From the NCBI RefSeq assembly GCF_020736365.1, contig NZ_CP085988.1, forward strand, positions 936,001-1,000,000: 64,000 bases of DNA. Direction: 5' to 3'. Shown here one piece after another: positions 1 through 8,558 of this stretch. Position numbers and translations under genes: made by a program. The stretch's first letter is position 1, and every line of letters starts with the position of its first letter. This DNA is from Clostridium sp. M62/1. Its GTDB lineage: Bacteria > Bacillota > Clostridia > Lachnospirales > Lachnospiraceae. A model generated the notes under the pieces. The model worked only from the letters and a program-made list of their open reading frames with translations. It was not told the origin of the DNA and searched no databases.

Positions 1-501
1 AACGGCATTTACTCCCTTGAAGATTTGGAAAGCCGTGTCAGCGAACACAGTGCTGCCACAGAGAGCTTGAAGAAAACGCTGGACGAACAGACCGCCCGAA
101 TGAAAGCAATTAAGCAGCTCTATGACAGCTCCGCTGCTTTCCAGAGCTTGAAGCCTGTCTATGACGGCTTGCAGAAAATCAAGTTTGAGAAGCCCAGAGC
201 CAAGTACAAGGCAGAGCATGAAGCGGAACTGAAACAGTTCTACGCCGCCAGACGCAAGCTGACCGGAGAGTTCCCGGACGGCAAGGTGGATATGAAAAAG
301 CTGACCGAAGAGTATGACGAGCTGGAACAGGCGCACAACACCACCTATGGCGAGTTTAAGACCGTCAGAGACGATTTACACCGTCTTTGGAAGGTCAAGT
401 CATGTGTAGATACTGCCGCCCGATTTAACGAGCGTACAGAGGAACAAATGCACCAAAATCGACCCCAAACACGACACAAAAAGGAGGATATATCCCGATG
501 A
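1..501 (+). CDS. Relaxase/mobilization protein, C-terminal part (element D)
   Basis: The reading frame is open from base 1, so the start lies outside the window. The 166 visible residues are charged and largely helical (repeated Lys, Glu, Gln and Leu). They resemble the C-terminal coiled tail of Firmicutes MobA/VirD2-type relaxases, including a YxKAEHEAELKQFYAARRKL-like segment. The catalytic N-terminal His and Tyr motifs are not visible, so the relaxase call rests on the tail and on the neighbouring genes. The stop overlaps the next start (ATGA), indicating translational coupling with the primase-helicase gene. Confidence 0.7.
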   Translation, partial: NGIYSLEDLESRVSEHSAATESLKKTLDEQTARMKAIKQLYDSSAAFQSLKPVYDGLQKIKFEKPRAKYKAEHEAELKQFYAARRKLTGEFPDGKVDMKKLTEEYDELEQAHNTTYGEFKTVRDDLHRLWKVKSCVDTAARFNERTEEQMHQNRPQTRHKKEDISR

Positions 502-2369
502 ATTACACCCAAGCACAGATTGACCGGGCGAACGCCGTCAGTCTGGAAGATTTTCTCCGCACACAGGGAGAGACACTTATCAAAAGCGGACGGGAATACC
601 GCTGGAAAGAACATGACAGTCTGACCGTCCGGGGAAACAAGTGGTTTCGTCACAGCCAGAGCAAGGGCGGCTATCCCATTGATTTCGTCATGGAGTTTTA
701 CGGCAAGTCCTTTCCCGAAGCTGTCCAGATGTTGACAGGCGAAAACGGCGAGGGACAGACCGAAGCCACCACAGCACCGCCCACAGCGTTCCACTTGCCC
801 TTGCACAACAGAACAGCCGACAGAGCAATTCAATATCTTTGCGAAAGCCGAGGTCTCAACAAAACGCTTGTTGAGACTTTTCTTCTTTCCGGGGATATTT
901 ACGAGGACGCAAAGCGGCACAATGTTGTGTTTGTCGGCAGAGACCGAAGTGGTACGCCGAGATACGCCCATGTGCGAGGAACGGCAGACCCATTCAGACA
1001 GGACATTGCCGGGGCTGACAAGTCCTATCCGTTCCGCTATGAGGGAAACGGCAATCAGCTCTTTGTCTTTGAAGCACCGATTGACCTGTTATCATTCATC
1101 TGCCTTTATCCGCAGGACTGGCAGACAAGAAGCTATCTTGCCCTGGGCGGCGTTTCTGGCAAAGCCCTTGACCGTTTTCTTTCTGAGCGCAAGGACACCC
1201 AAAAAGTGTTCCTCTGCCTTGACAGCGACACCGCAGGAAGCGAAGCCTGTACCCGACTGGCACAGTCCATTCCCAGCGAGATCGCCGTCATTCGCCTTGT
1301 CCCGGCAAGGAAAGACTGGAACGATGTTCTCCGTCAGCAAGGGGACATTCCGAGCCGCAAATTCATAGCCGAGACAATCACGCTGCGAGAGCTGCCCACC
1401 GCCCAGCCTGTTCCCATGCTCCGCATGGCAGATGTGGAGCTGACGAGCGTGAAATGGCTATGGTTTCCCTATATCCCCTTTGGAAAGCTGACGATCATAC
1501 AGGGCAACCCCGGCGAGGGCAAGACCTACTTTGCCATGCGTCTTGCGGCGGCTTGCACCAACCGAAAGCCCTTGCCCGGTATGGAAACCCTTGAACCGTT
1601 CAATATCATTTACCAGACTGCCGAGGACGGTCTGGGTGATACGGTCAAGCCCCGACTGATGGAAGCAGACGCAGACCTTGAAAAAGTGCTTGTCATTGAC
1701 GATAGAGACACACCGCTGACCCTTGCCGATGAACGCATCGCAAGGGCAATCCGGGAAAACAACGCAAAGCTGGTTATCATTGACCCGGTACAGGCGTTTC
1801 TGGGCGCAGATGTGGACATGAACCGGGCAAACGAGGTGCGCCCGATATTCCGCAGTCTGGGAGACATTGCACAGGCTACCGGGTGCGCTATCGTGCTGAT
1901 CGGACACCTGAACAAAGCCGCAGGAACGCAAAGCACCTACCGGGGATTAGGGTCTATCGACATTACGGCGGCAGTCCGCAGCCTACTCTTTATCGGCAAG
2001 CTGAAGGACAGTCCCACAACAAGGGTACTGATCCATGAGAAAAGCTCTCTTGCGCCGCCCGGACAGTCCCTTGCCTTTTCTCTGGGAGACGAGAAAGGTT
2101 TTGAATGGATAGGGGCTTATGACATTACCGCTGACGAGCTTCTTGCCGGGACGGACACCGCCAAGACCGAGAGCAAGACCGCACAGGCGCAAATGCTCAT
2201 TCTGGAACTGCTTGCAGACGGAAAGCGTATGCCGAGCGCAGAGCTGGAAAAGGCAGTCAATGAGCGTGGGATTTCCTCACGCACCATGAGAACGGCAAAG
2301 AGCCGTATCGGGGACAGACTTGTGACCGAGAAAGACGGCACAGCATGGGTCTGCTATCTCCGAGACTAA
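498..2369 (+). CDS. Primase/helicase-like AAA ATPase (CHC2-like/Toprim plus RepA-type)
   Basis: This 623-residue protein probably primes or unwinds DNA during transfer or replication of the mobile element. The N-terminal third looks like the DUF3991/Toprim primase arrangement (SLEDFLRTQGE, then KVFLCLDSDTAGSEA near residue 240, an acidic DxD typical of Toprim). The C-terminal half is a RepA/RadA-type ATPase: the Walker A motif GNPGEGKTY is near residue 337, and a Walker B-like KLVIIDPVQAFLG is near residue 430. A small winged-helix-like tail follows. It overlaps the upstream relaxase gene by four bases. Exact enzymatic role is inferred from the family. Confidence 0.8.
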   Translation: MNYTQAQIDRANAVSLEDFLRTQGETLIKSGREYRWKEHDSLTVRGNKWFRHSQSKGGYPIDFVMEFYGKSFPEAVQMLTGENGEGQTEATTAPPTAFHLPLHNRTADRAIQYLCESRGLNKTLVETFLLSGDIYEDAKRHNVVFVGRDRSGTPRYAHVRGTADPFRQDIAGADKSYPFRYEGNGNQLFVFEAPIDLLSFICLYPQDWQTRSYLALGGVSGKALDRFLSERKDTQKVFLCLDSDTAGSEACTRLAQSIPSEIAVIRLVPARKDWNDVLRQQGDIPSRKFIAETITLRELPTAQPVPMLRMADVELTSVKWLWFPYIPFGKLTIIQGNPGEGKTYFAMRLAAACTNRKPLPGMETLEPFNIIYQTAEDGLGDTVKPRLMEADADLEKVLVIDDRDTPLTLADERIARAIRENNAKLVIIDPVQAFLGADVDMNRANEVRPIFRSLGDIAQATGCAIVLIGHLNKAAGTQSTYRGLGSIDITAAVRSLLFIGKLKDSPTTRVLIHEKSSLAPPGQSLAFSLGDEKGFEWIGAYDITADELLAGTDTAKTESKTAQAQMLILELLADGKRMPSAELEKAVNERGISSRTMRTAKSRIGDRLVTEKDGTAWVCYLRD

Positions 2370-2460
2370 CAACAGGAACAAGGCAAGCGTGGCAAAGACG
2401 GCAAGGTTTTTATAGATACCTTAATGTTGCCGCCTTGCCTTCTTCCCTCATACCGACACC

Positions 2461-2491
2461 GCCCGATGATGAACAGTCACCGGGCATTTTT
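2461..2491 (+). terminator. Possible intrinsic terminator
   Basis: GCCCGATGA (2461-2469) can pair with TCACCGGGC (2477-2485), with one mismatch, and five Ts follow at 2487-2491. It sits between the primase-helicase gene and tnpW. The stem is short, so confidence is moderate. Confidence 0.45.
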
Positions 2492-2511
2492 CATTTACAG
2501 GAGGATTTTGA

Positions 2512-2670
2512 ATGAACAATACCGCAACCAACACCGCCACTTGCCCGACTGTCAGAAAGCAGATCGGCAAGACCACATATATCGCCCGTGTCCATTTCAG
2601 CCAGACCGCAAAAGAGACGATGGAGGACAAAATCAAGCGTCTGCTCCGTGAGGAAGTCCGCAAAATGTGA
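2512..2670 (+). CDS. tnpW: Transposon-encoded protein TnpW
   Basis: A 52-residue protein with a strong ribosome binding site (AGGAGG) just upstream of ATG 2512. It has the pattern of small TnpW proteins found next to recombinase genes in Clostridial transposons: a Thr-rich start, VRKQIGKTTYIARVHFS in the middle, and a basic helix ending LLREEVRKM. No biochemical function is established. Normally a site-specific recombinase follows. Here the next sequence is a truncated traG, so an element end or a deletion lies directly downstream. Confidence 0.75.
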   Translation: MNNTATNTATCPTVRKQIGKTTYIARVHFSQTAKETMEDKIKRLLREEVRKM

Positions 2671-2702
2671 CTTCTTTTTGAATTTGATGAAAAAGTCCTT
2701 GA

Positions 2703-3527
2703 CTTTTCGTCTCTGGCAAAACCGCTAAGTCGATTTTGATTTCCTGCGGTGCGCGTCTTGCCGTATTTGATATTGCGGAGCTGCGTGAGGTTACATCCTA
2801 CGATGAGTTGGAACTGGATACGCTGGGAGACAGAAAAACGGCTCTGTTCCTCATTATGAGTGATACGGATGACAGTTTTAACTTTCTCATTTCCATGTGC
2901 TACACCCAGTTATTCAACCTGCTTTGTGAAAAGGCCGATGATGTGTATGGTGGCAGGCTTCCGGTTCATGTGCGCTGTCTGATTGATGAGTGTGCTAATA
3001 TCGGGCAGATTCCGAAGCTGGAAAAGCTGGTGGCCACCATCCGAAGTCGTGAAATCTCTGCCTGTCTGGTGTTGCAGGCACAGAGCCAGCTCAAGGCAAT
3101 TTACAAAGATAATGCCGATACCATCATCGGCAATATGGATACTTCCATCTTCCTGGGTGGCAAAGAGCCAACAACGCTGAAAGAGCTGGCGGCTGTTCTG
3201 GGAAAGGAGACCATAGACACTTACAACACCGGAGAGAGCCGGGGACGGGAGACCTCCCACTCGCTCAACTATCAGAAATTGGGAAAAGAGCTGATGAGCC
3301 AGGATGAGCTGGCAGTTATGGATGGCGGCAAGTGCATCTTGCAGTTGCGCGGTGTGCGTCCGTTTCTTTCAGACAAGTATGACATTACCAGACACCCTAA
3401 TTTCAAATACACAGCTGATGCAGACAAGCGAAATACCTTTGATATTGAAGCGTTTTTGTCTGCCAGACTAAAACTCAAGCCTGATGAGGTCTGCGATGTA
3501 TATGAAGTAGACACGGAGGGCGTGTAA
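2703..3527 (+). pseudogene. traG: TraG/VirD4 coupling protein, 5'-truncated
   Basis: The open frame begins after a stop at 2700-2702. Homology to VirD4/TraG coupling ATPases is recognisable from GKTAKSILISCGARLA (about 2715) onward. The part present is the C-terminal half: the Walker B-like LIDECANIGQIPKLEKL, the LQAQSQLKAIY segment and FLGGKEPTTLKELA. Full-length family members are near 600 residues, so roughly 330 N-terminal residues, including Walker A and the membrane anchor, are missing. Sequence immediately upstream belongs to element D, so traG was cut by an insertion or deletion. Small open frames in the following 200 bases (for example ATG 3623, 24 residues) are not assigned. Confidence 0.8.
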
Positions 3528-3743
3528 TACGGTTCCGCTGAGAAAGGAGTGATCGTATCTATTTGCCGCAACTGCCTCTGTTGAGGCCATTGGCGTACAA
3601 AGCGGGCAATCATCAACAAAATAATGAAAAAGGAGGACAGCCGGGATCAGGCTCTCATATATCGAGGGCAGATTGTTCCGGCTTTTGTGCGCTTATGAAA
3701 CAAACCTAACTAATCATTCAAATGATTCCGGCTAATATTATTT

Positions 3744-3884
3744 ATGGCATTTTTTGAACAGGCAATTACCGTTCTTCAGACTCTCGTTATCGCTCTGGGT
3801 GCTGGTCTTGGTATCTGGGGTGTCATCAACCTGTTGGAAGGTTATGGCAATGACAACCCTGGCGCCAATGCTCATGTACGGTAA
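3744..3884 (+). pseudogene. maff2 5' part, interrupted by element B
   Basis: Encodes the first 42 residues of a small hydrophobic Maff2-type protein (MAFFEQAITVLQTLVIALG...), a conserved two-helix membrane protein lying between traG and the TrbL-like gene in Tn1549-like elements. At residue 43 (3870) the frame enters foreign DNA and stops after four codons. The remaining 30 residues are found at 21,890-21,985. Joining the two at the shared GC gives an uninterrupted 73-residue protein. Confidence 0.85.
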
Positions 3885-3892
3885 GGAAGCAA
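3870..3892 (+). repeat. Left end (attL) of element B
   Basis: The 23 bases here match the reverse complement of 21,869-21,891 at 18 positions. The GC at 3870-3871 is common to both junctions and completes the maff2 reading frame when the element is removed, consistent with serine-recombinase crossover at a GC dinucleotide. Confidence 0.75.
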
Positions 3893-4202
3893 GCAACCGA
3901 AAACAAGAGATAGACCGCCAGCACTACACTATTCCGAACCAAAGACCAAAAGATAAGCATTGTGGGAAAATCTAAACTTTTGGATTTTCCTACAATGCCA
4001 ACTACGGCGGAATCCCTCCCACTCCTTATATCTTTCTGTATACATTGAATTTGTATTTAGTAAAATGCAGACAACACCACGGATCGGCTTTTGGTTGGAC
4101 AATTCCAACCAAACACCACAGCAGACAGCAGAAAACATTCTGAACGCTAGGAAGCCGGTATGATTGTTACATATAAGGGGAAGAAAAATTTCTTTTAGGT
4201 AC
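3885..4202. other. Non-coding left arm of element B
   Basis: No convincing gene. It holds two hairpins. Bases 3957-3972 pair with 3983-3998 (16 bp, one G-U). The 10-bp arm TTTGGTTGGA (4090-4099) pairs with TCCAACCAAA (4104-4113). They may insulate the tet(W) unit from transcription entering from maff2. Confidence 0.45.
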
Positions 4203-4231
4203 TTGCTTTCCTAAAACTGATGTGATACAAT
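4203..4231 (+). promoter_or_regulatory. Promoter for the tet(W) transcription unit
   Basis: TTGCTT (4203-4208) and TACAAT (4226-4231) are separated by 17 bases, a good sigma-A spacing. The following AAGGAG and short ORF (MRQGILK) start about 25 bases downstream, as in the leader of Tn916-type tet(M). Confidence 0.65.
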
Positions 4232-4259
4232 GATTTAATCCAGAAAAGGAGTAAAAAAT

Positions 4260-4283
4260 ATGCGGCAAGGTATTCTTAAATAA
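4260..4283 (+). CDS. Seven-residue leader peptide MRQGILK
   Basis: ATG CGG CAA GGT ATT CTT AAA TAA follows a good ribosome binding site (AAAAGGAG). Its last codons lie inside the left arm of a long inverted repeat, so ribosome occupancy could alter the RNA fold upstream of tet(W). A nearly identical short ORF occurs upstream of tet(M) in Tn916, to my recollection. Confidence 0.5.
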   Translation: MRQGILK

Positions 4284-4366
4284 AACTATAATCAAATAGT
4301 GGGAACAAAGGATTATGATAGCTCCTTTTGTAGGGGCTTAGTTTTTTGTACCCAATTTAAGAATAC
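4270..4366 (+). promoter_or_regulatory. Long inverted repeat in the tet(W) leader
   Basis: GTATTCTTAAAT (4270-4281) is exactly complementary to ATTTAAGAATAC (4355-4366), enclosing about 73 bases. The left arm overlaps the MRQGILK ORF. This arrangement suggests translation-sensitive control of read-through, as in the tet(M) leader. Confidence 0.55.
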
Positions 4367-4420
4367 TTTTGCCTTATCAATTTTGACATATCCCCAAAAA
4401 CAGCAATCACAAACAGGTGT

Positions 4421-4465
4421 ATGCTGTATATGTGTATGTCCGCAACTTATAATCCCCAGTGGTAA
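4421..4465 (+). CDS. Leader peptide of tet(W) attenuator (14 aa)
   Basis: Short ORF MLYMCMSATYNPQW ending at 4465. Its last codons lie in the left arm of the attenuator hairpin (4451-4487). It is the counterpart of the short leader ORF before tet(M). Translation of it, when ribosomes are slowed or protected, would be expected to disrupt the hairpin. The ribosome binding site is weak. Confidence 0.5.
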   Translation: MLYMCMSATYNPQW

Positions 4466-4490
4466 AAGTATTTTACTGCTGGGGATTTTT
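4451..4490 (+). terminator. Transcription attenuator upstream of tet(W)
   Basis: Bases 4451-4467 pair with 4471-4487 as a 17-bp stem with two G-U pairs and a 3-base loop, followed by a short T run. It lies 35 bases before the tet(W) start, closely like the Tn916 tet(M) attenuator, which makes expression drug-inducible. Confidence 0.8.
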
Positions 4491-4524
4491 ATGCCCTTTG
4501 GGGCTGTAAAGGGAGGACAATCAC

Positions 4525-6444
4525 ATGAAAATAATCAATATTGGAATTCTTGCCCATGTAGACGCTGGAAAGACGACCTTGACGGAGAGCCTGCTATATG
4601 CCAGCGGAGCCATTTCAGAACCGGGGAGCGTCGAAAAAGGGACAACGAGGACGGACACCATGTTTTTGGAGCGGCAGCGTGGGATTACCATTCAAGCGGC
4701 AGTCACTTCCTTCCAGTGGCACAGATGTAAAGTTAACATTGTGGATACGCCCGGCCACATGGATTTTTTGGCGGAGGTGTACCGCTCTTTGGCTGTTTTA
4801 GATGGGGCCATCTTGGTGATCTCCGCTAAAGATGGCGTGCAGGCCCAGACCCGTATTCTGTTCCATGCCCTGCGGAAAATGAACATTCCCACCGTTATCT
4901 TTATCAACAAGATCGACCAGGCTGGCGTTGATTTGCAGAGCGTGGTTCAGTCTGTTCGGGATAAGCTCTCCGCCGATATTATCATCAAGCAGACGGTGTC
5001 GCTGTCCCCGGAAATAGTCCTGGAGGAAAATACCGACATAGAAGCATGGGATGCGGTCATCGAAAATAACGATGAATTATTGGAAAAGTATATCGCAGGA
5101 GAACCAATCAGCCGGGAAAAACTTGCGCGGGAGGAACAGCAGCGGGTTCAAGACGCCTCCCTGTTCCCAGTCTATCATGGCAGCGCCAAAAATGGCCTTG
5201 GCATTCAACCGTTGATGGATGCGGTGACAGGGCTGTTCCAACCGATTGGGGAACAGGGGGGCGCCGCCCTATGCGGCAGCGTTTTCAAGGTTGAGTACAC
5301 CGATTGCGGCCAGCGGCGTGTCTATCTACGGTTATACAGCGGAACGCTGCGCCTGCGGGATACGGTGGCCCTGGCCGGGAGAGAAAAGCTGAAAATCACA
5401 GAGATGCGTATTCCATCCAAAGGGGAAATTGTTCGGACAGACACCGCTTATCAGGGTGAAATTGTTATCCTTCCCAGCGACAGCGTGAGGTTAAACGATG
5501 TATTAGGGGACCAAACCCGGCTCCCTCGTAAAAGGTGGCGCGAGGACCCCCTCCCCATGCTGCGGACGACGATTGCGCCGAAAACGGCAGCGCAAAGAGA
5601 ACGGCTGCTGGACGCTCTTACGCAACTTGCGGATACTGACCCGCTTTTGCGTTGCGAAGTGGATTCCATCACCCATGAGATCATTCTTTCTTTTTTGGGC
5701 CGGGTGCAGTTGGAGGTTGTTTCCGCTTTGCTGTCGGAAAAATACAAGCTTGAAACAGTGGTAAAGGAACCCTCCGTCATTTATATGGAGCGGCCGCTCA
5801 AAGCAGCCAGCCACACCATCCATATCGAGGTGCCGCCCAACCCGTTTTGGGCATCCATAGGACTGTCTGTTACACCACTCTCGCTTGGCTCCGGTGTACA
5901 ATACGAGAGCCGGGTTTCGCTGGGATACTTGAACCAGAGTTTTCAAAACGCTGTCAGGGATGGTATCCGTTACGGGCTGGAGCAGGGCTTGTTCGGCTGG
6001 AACGTAACGGACTGTAAGATTTGCTTTGAATACGGGCTTTATTACAGTCCGGTCAGCACGCCGGCGGACTTCCGCTCATTGGCCCCGATTGTATTGGAAC
6101 AGGCATTGAAGGAATCGGGGACGCAGCTGCTGGAACCTTATCTCTCCTTCATCCTCTATGCGCCCCAGGAATACCTTTCCAGGGCTTATCATGATGCACC
6201 GAAATACTGTGCCACCATCGAAACGGCCCAGGTAAAAAAGGATGAAGTTGTCTTTACTGGCGAGATTCCCGCCCGCTGTATACAGGCATACCGTACTGAT
6301 CTGGCCTTTTACACCAACGGGCGGAGCGTATGCCTTACAGAGCTGAAAGGATATCAGGCCGCTGTCGGTCAGCCGGTCATCCAGCCCCGCCGTCCAAACA
6401 GCCGCCTGGACAAGGTGCGCCATATGTTTCAGAAGGTAATGTAA
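4525..6444 (+). CDS. tet(W): Tetracycline resistance ribosomal protection protein Tet(W)
   Basis: A 639-residue GTPase related to EF-G that removes tetracycline from the ribosome. The G-domain motifs are intact: AHVDAGKTT (residues 10-18), the RGIT switch, DTPGH near 74 and NKID near 127. The length, N-terminus and C-terminus (VRHMFQKVM) agree with Tet(W) as I remember it rather than with Tet(O) or Tet(M). It has a GGAGG ribosome binding site. Expression is probably governed by the attenuator and leader peptides just upstream. It is the only recognisable antibiotic resistance gene here and the main selectable cargo of element B. Confidence 0.93.
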   Translation: MKIINIGILAHVDAGKTTLTESLLYASGAISEPGSVEKGTTRTDTMFLERQRGITIQAAVTSFQWHRCKVNIVDTPGHMDFLAEVYRSLAVLDGAILVISAKDGVQAQTRILFHALRKMNIPTVIFINKIDQAGVDLQSVVQSVRDKLSADIIIKQTVSLSPEIVLEENTDIEAWDAVIENNDELLEKYIAGEPISREKLAREEQQRVQDASLFPVYHGSAKNGLGIQPLMDAVTGLFQPIGEQGGAALCGSVFKVEYTDCGQRRVYLRLYSGTLRLRDTVALAGREKLKITEMRIPSKGEIVRTDTAYQGEIVILPSDSVRLNDVLGDQTRLPRKRWREDPLPMLRTTIAPKTAAQRERLLDALTQLADTDPLLRCEVDSITHEIILSFLGRVQLEVVSALLSEKYKLETVVKEPSVIYMERPLKAASHTIHIEVPPNPFWASIGLSVTPLSLGSGVQYESRVSLGYLNQSFQNAVRDGIRYGLEQGLFGWNVTDCKICFEYGLYYSPVSTPADFRSLAPIVLEQALKESGTQLLEPYLSFILYAPQEYLSRAYHDAPKYCATIETAQVKKDEVVFTGEIPARCIQAYRTDLAFYTNGRSVCLTELKGYQAAVGQPVIQPRRPNSRLDKVRHMFQKVM

Positions 6445-6494
6445 AGATACATAATCGTCAAGACGGCAACAATCAGAAGTTATGGAGGGTAACA

Positions 6495-7262
6495 ATGGAA
6501 TATAGTAAGGAAGATTTAATGGAAGCAAAAAAGCAAATTTGGGGAGTGGGAGAGAACATGGGAACAGAGGAAAGTAAAAAAATCTGGGAGGAGAACGCAC
6601 AATTTTGGGATAATGCAATGGGTGACGAATCTAATGAATTTCACAGAGAGGTAGTGCGTCCCAAAGTAACGGAACTTCTATCTCCTAATCCTGCGGATTA
6701 CATTTTGGATATTGCGTGTGGCAATGGAAATTATTCTTCGTATCTTGCACAAAGAGGCGCTTCGGTTGTCGCTTTTGATTACAGCAAAAAAATGATAGAA
6801 TTGGCTAAAAGACGGCAATCACAATATGCAAAACAAATTGAATTTTGTGTGGCGGATGCGACCGATAGAAAAAGTATATTAGAATTAAAAAGAAATCGAG
6901 CCTTTACGAAAGCAGTTTCTAATATGGCAATTATGGATATTACGGATATTGAACCACTTCTTATGGCTGTTTATGAACTGTTGCAGGAAAGCGGAATTTT
7001 TGTCTTTGCAACGCAACACCCTTGTTTTGTCACGTTGACTGAAAAATATATGACACCGCACAGTTACTATGATATAGCGATTGAAGGGCAACCGAAAGAG
7101 CAGATTTATTATCATCGTTCCATACAAGATATTTTTAACCTTTGTTTTAGAGCTGGATTTGTCATTGATGGATTTTATGAAGAATGTTTTAAAACCAACA
7201 AAGAAATTCCTATGGTAATGATAGTAAGGCTTAAGAAGGTAAAACGTGATAGCTTAAAATAA
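6495..7262 (+). CDS. Class I SAM-dependent methyltransferase
   Basis: SAM-binding motif ILDIACGNGNYSS (near residue 71), an acidic strand-2 end (VVAFDYSKKM) and VADATDRKS are visible, typical of small-molecule methyltransferases. The substrate is unknown. ATG 6495 has a good GGAGGG site. However, the first 15 residues (MEYSKEDLMEAKKQI) look like the start of the unrelated small protein at 12,910-13,110. The original methyltransferase start is probably ATG 6558, which has GGGAG upstream. It lies 50 bases after tet(W) on the same strand and is probably co-transcribed. Confidence 0.75.
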   Translation: MEYSKEDLMEAKKQIWGVGENMGTEESKKIWEENAQFWDNAMGDESNEFHREVVRPKVTELLSPNPADYILDIACGNGNYSSYLAQRGASVVAFDYSKKMIELAKRRQSQYAKQIEFCVADATDRKSILELKRNRAFTKAVSNMAIMDITDIEPLLMAVYELLQESGIFVFATQHPCFVTLTEKYMTPHSYYDIAIEGQPKEQIYYHRSIQDIFNLCFRAGFVIDGFYEECFKTNKEIPMVMIVRLKKVKRDSLK

Positions 7263-7281
7263 ATTCAAGTTTGTCGGGTAA

Positions 7282-7384
7282 ATAGCAAACCCAGCCGAGC
7301 CAGTCAACGGTCAAGATGAACGGCGCATATGCGCAGCCGTTGACAGCCCCGCCCGCCTTTGCTGGTAGGCAATCAAGGGGCGAC
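7282..7384 (+). repeat. Copy 1 of ~100-bp inverted repeat shared by elements B and C
   Basis: The sequence is largely the reverse complement of 14,097-14,196. Inside it, GTCAACGG (7303-7310) pairs with CCGTTGAC (7337-7344) around the perfect palindrome GCGCATATGCGC (7323-7334), so it can form a branched hairpin. Function is unknown. It lies just upstream of the sigma-like gene. Confidence 0.65.
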
Positions 7385-7433
7385 AGCAAGAAGTGCCACC
7401 GCCCCGCACTATTATTCAGAAAGGGGAATTTCC

Positions 7434-7856
7434 ATGACCGACCAGATAGCCTATCAAGAATATATCCAGCGCAGGTACAACGCCTTTTGCAAGACTGTTA
7501 TCCGCTGTGCCGCCTTGGACAAGATTTTGAAGCTTAAACGGCAATGGGAACGGCAAGTTTCCCTTGACTATCTGATGAACGAGAAGTTTGTCCAGTTTGC
7601 CGCGTCGGAGCCGGACGAGGAATACCCATTTACCGTCTGCGGTCAGACCGTCCTGCTCTGCAACGCCGCCCTTGCCGACGCGATCTCTGTTTTGCCGGAG
7701 CAGACGCGGGAAGAAATCCTGCGCTATTACTTTCTGCGCCAGCCGCAGCGCGTGATCGGCGCGTGTATTGGCCGGTCACGCAGCACAGCGGGGCGGCATA
7801 TCCAGCTTGCCTTGCAGCGGCTACGCGAAGAAATGGGGGTGAGCCGGTATGAGTAG
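7434..7856 (+). CDS. Sigma-70-like (ECF-type) transcription factor
   Basis: A 140-residue protein whose C-terminal half matches sigma region 4: LPEQTREEILRYYF, then an HTH (VIGACIGRSRSTAGRHI) and LQRLREEMG. Such small sigma-like proteins are conserved in Tn1549/Tn916-family elements, where they are thought to control element genes. Start ATG 7434 was chosen for its AAAGGGGA site. It overlaps the next gene by eight bases, so the two are probably co-translated. Confidence 0.75.
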   Translation: MTDQIAYQEYIQRRYNAFCKTVIRCAALDKILKLKRQWERQVSLDYLMNEKFVQFAASEPDEEYPFTVCGQTVLLCNAALADAISVLPEQTREEILRYYFLRQPQRVIGACIGRSRSTAGRHIQLALQRLREEMGVSRYE

Positions 7857-8061
7857 ACTTCTCCCCTATGAAACAATCCTCAAAGCCCGTGAGGGCGACC
7901 CAGAAGCCGTGAACGCTGTCCTGCTCCACTACGCCGGATATATCCGCTATTTCTCAAAAGTGAACGGGCAGGTCAACGCCGAGGTGGAGGACTATGTAAA
8001 GCAGCGGTTAATTGACTGTCAATTCAAGTTCCGGCTTGACGAACCACCGGACAAGTCATAA
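7849..8061 (+). CDS. Small helix-turn-helix conjugative transposon protein
   Basis: A 70-residue protein (MSRLLPYETILKAREGD...) of the helix-turn-helix family that routinely follows the sigma-like gene in conjugative transposons. The EAVNAVLLHYAGYIRYFS segment resembles sigma region 2. It overlaps the preceding gene and is followed closely by a strong terminator. It probably acts with the sigma-like protein in regulation; this is inferred from context. Confidence 0.65.
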   Translation: MSRLLPYETILKAREGDPEAVNAVLLHYAGYIRYFSKVNGQVNAEVEDYVKQRLIDCQFKFRLDEPPDKS

Positions 8062-8098
8062 AAACTGAATACCAGCCGCCACCGACGCGGCCAGCGAA

Positions 8099-8135
8099 AG
8101 CAGTAAGTCTTGAAAAAGATTTACTGCTTTTTTTG
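8099..8135 (+). terminator. Intrinsic terminator
   Basis: AGCAGTAAGTC (8099-8109) pairs with GATTTACTGCT (8118-8128), with one G-T, followed by a run of seven Ts. It ends the tet(W)/sigma-like transcription unit before the mobilization region. Confidence 0.85.
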
Positions 8136-8558
8136 TTGTCCGGCTCCGCTCCCGGCCATTTTGCCCCCTGCCGGTTGTAGTAGTAAGCGAGGAGGGAATT
8201 TTTCTGCCCTGGTGTTTGGCATTTGGAGCATTTACCCGTAGTAGAGGGCAAAGAGAAAGGATTTCTCCAACACCGGGTAGAAACCACTGCGTCCGGTGTC
8301 ATTTTAGCGAAAGCGGGCAGGAATGCCCTTTACAGGATTAGTAGTAGCAGAAAAAGAGAAACAAACTTTTGTGGTTGCAGTTTTCCAAAAAAGTGGCGGA
8401 CGGAAGTGAGAGAAAGTTTGCAGTCACGGAGAGCAAGTTTCTACCACGGTGCCAAAATCCGCAATTCTGCAGTTTTGCCCCTCGCGGGAAACTTGTTGGG
8501 GAGTGCCTTCCCCAAACCCTGCTCATGCGCCCTTACGGGCGAGAAAGGAGGTCACACC
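8136..8558. other. Probable oriT region of element B
   Basis: No gene is seen. This non-coding stretch directly precedes mobC and mobA, the usual place for an origin of transfer. It contains TTGGGGA (8496-8502) facing TCCCCAA (8509-8515). The same palindrome recurs at 45,730-45,746 beside the relaxase of element A. A stem GCCCTTACGGGC follows. The nick site itself cannot be assigned. Confidence 0.55.

Noticed and set aside
2703..3527. Intact small coupling protein
   Set aside because: It starts mid-domain with a TTG and lacks Walker A and membrane helices, so it is a truncated gene rather than a short family member.
4299..4730. 143-residue ORF overlapping the tet(W) start
   Set aside because: It runs through the attenuator and the tet(W) coding start in another frame; shadow of the leader and gene.
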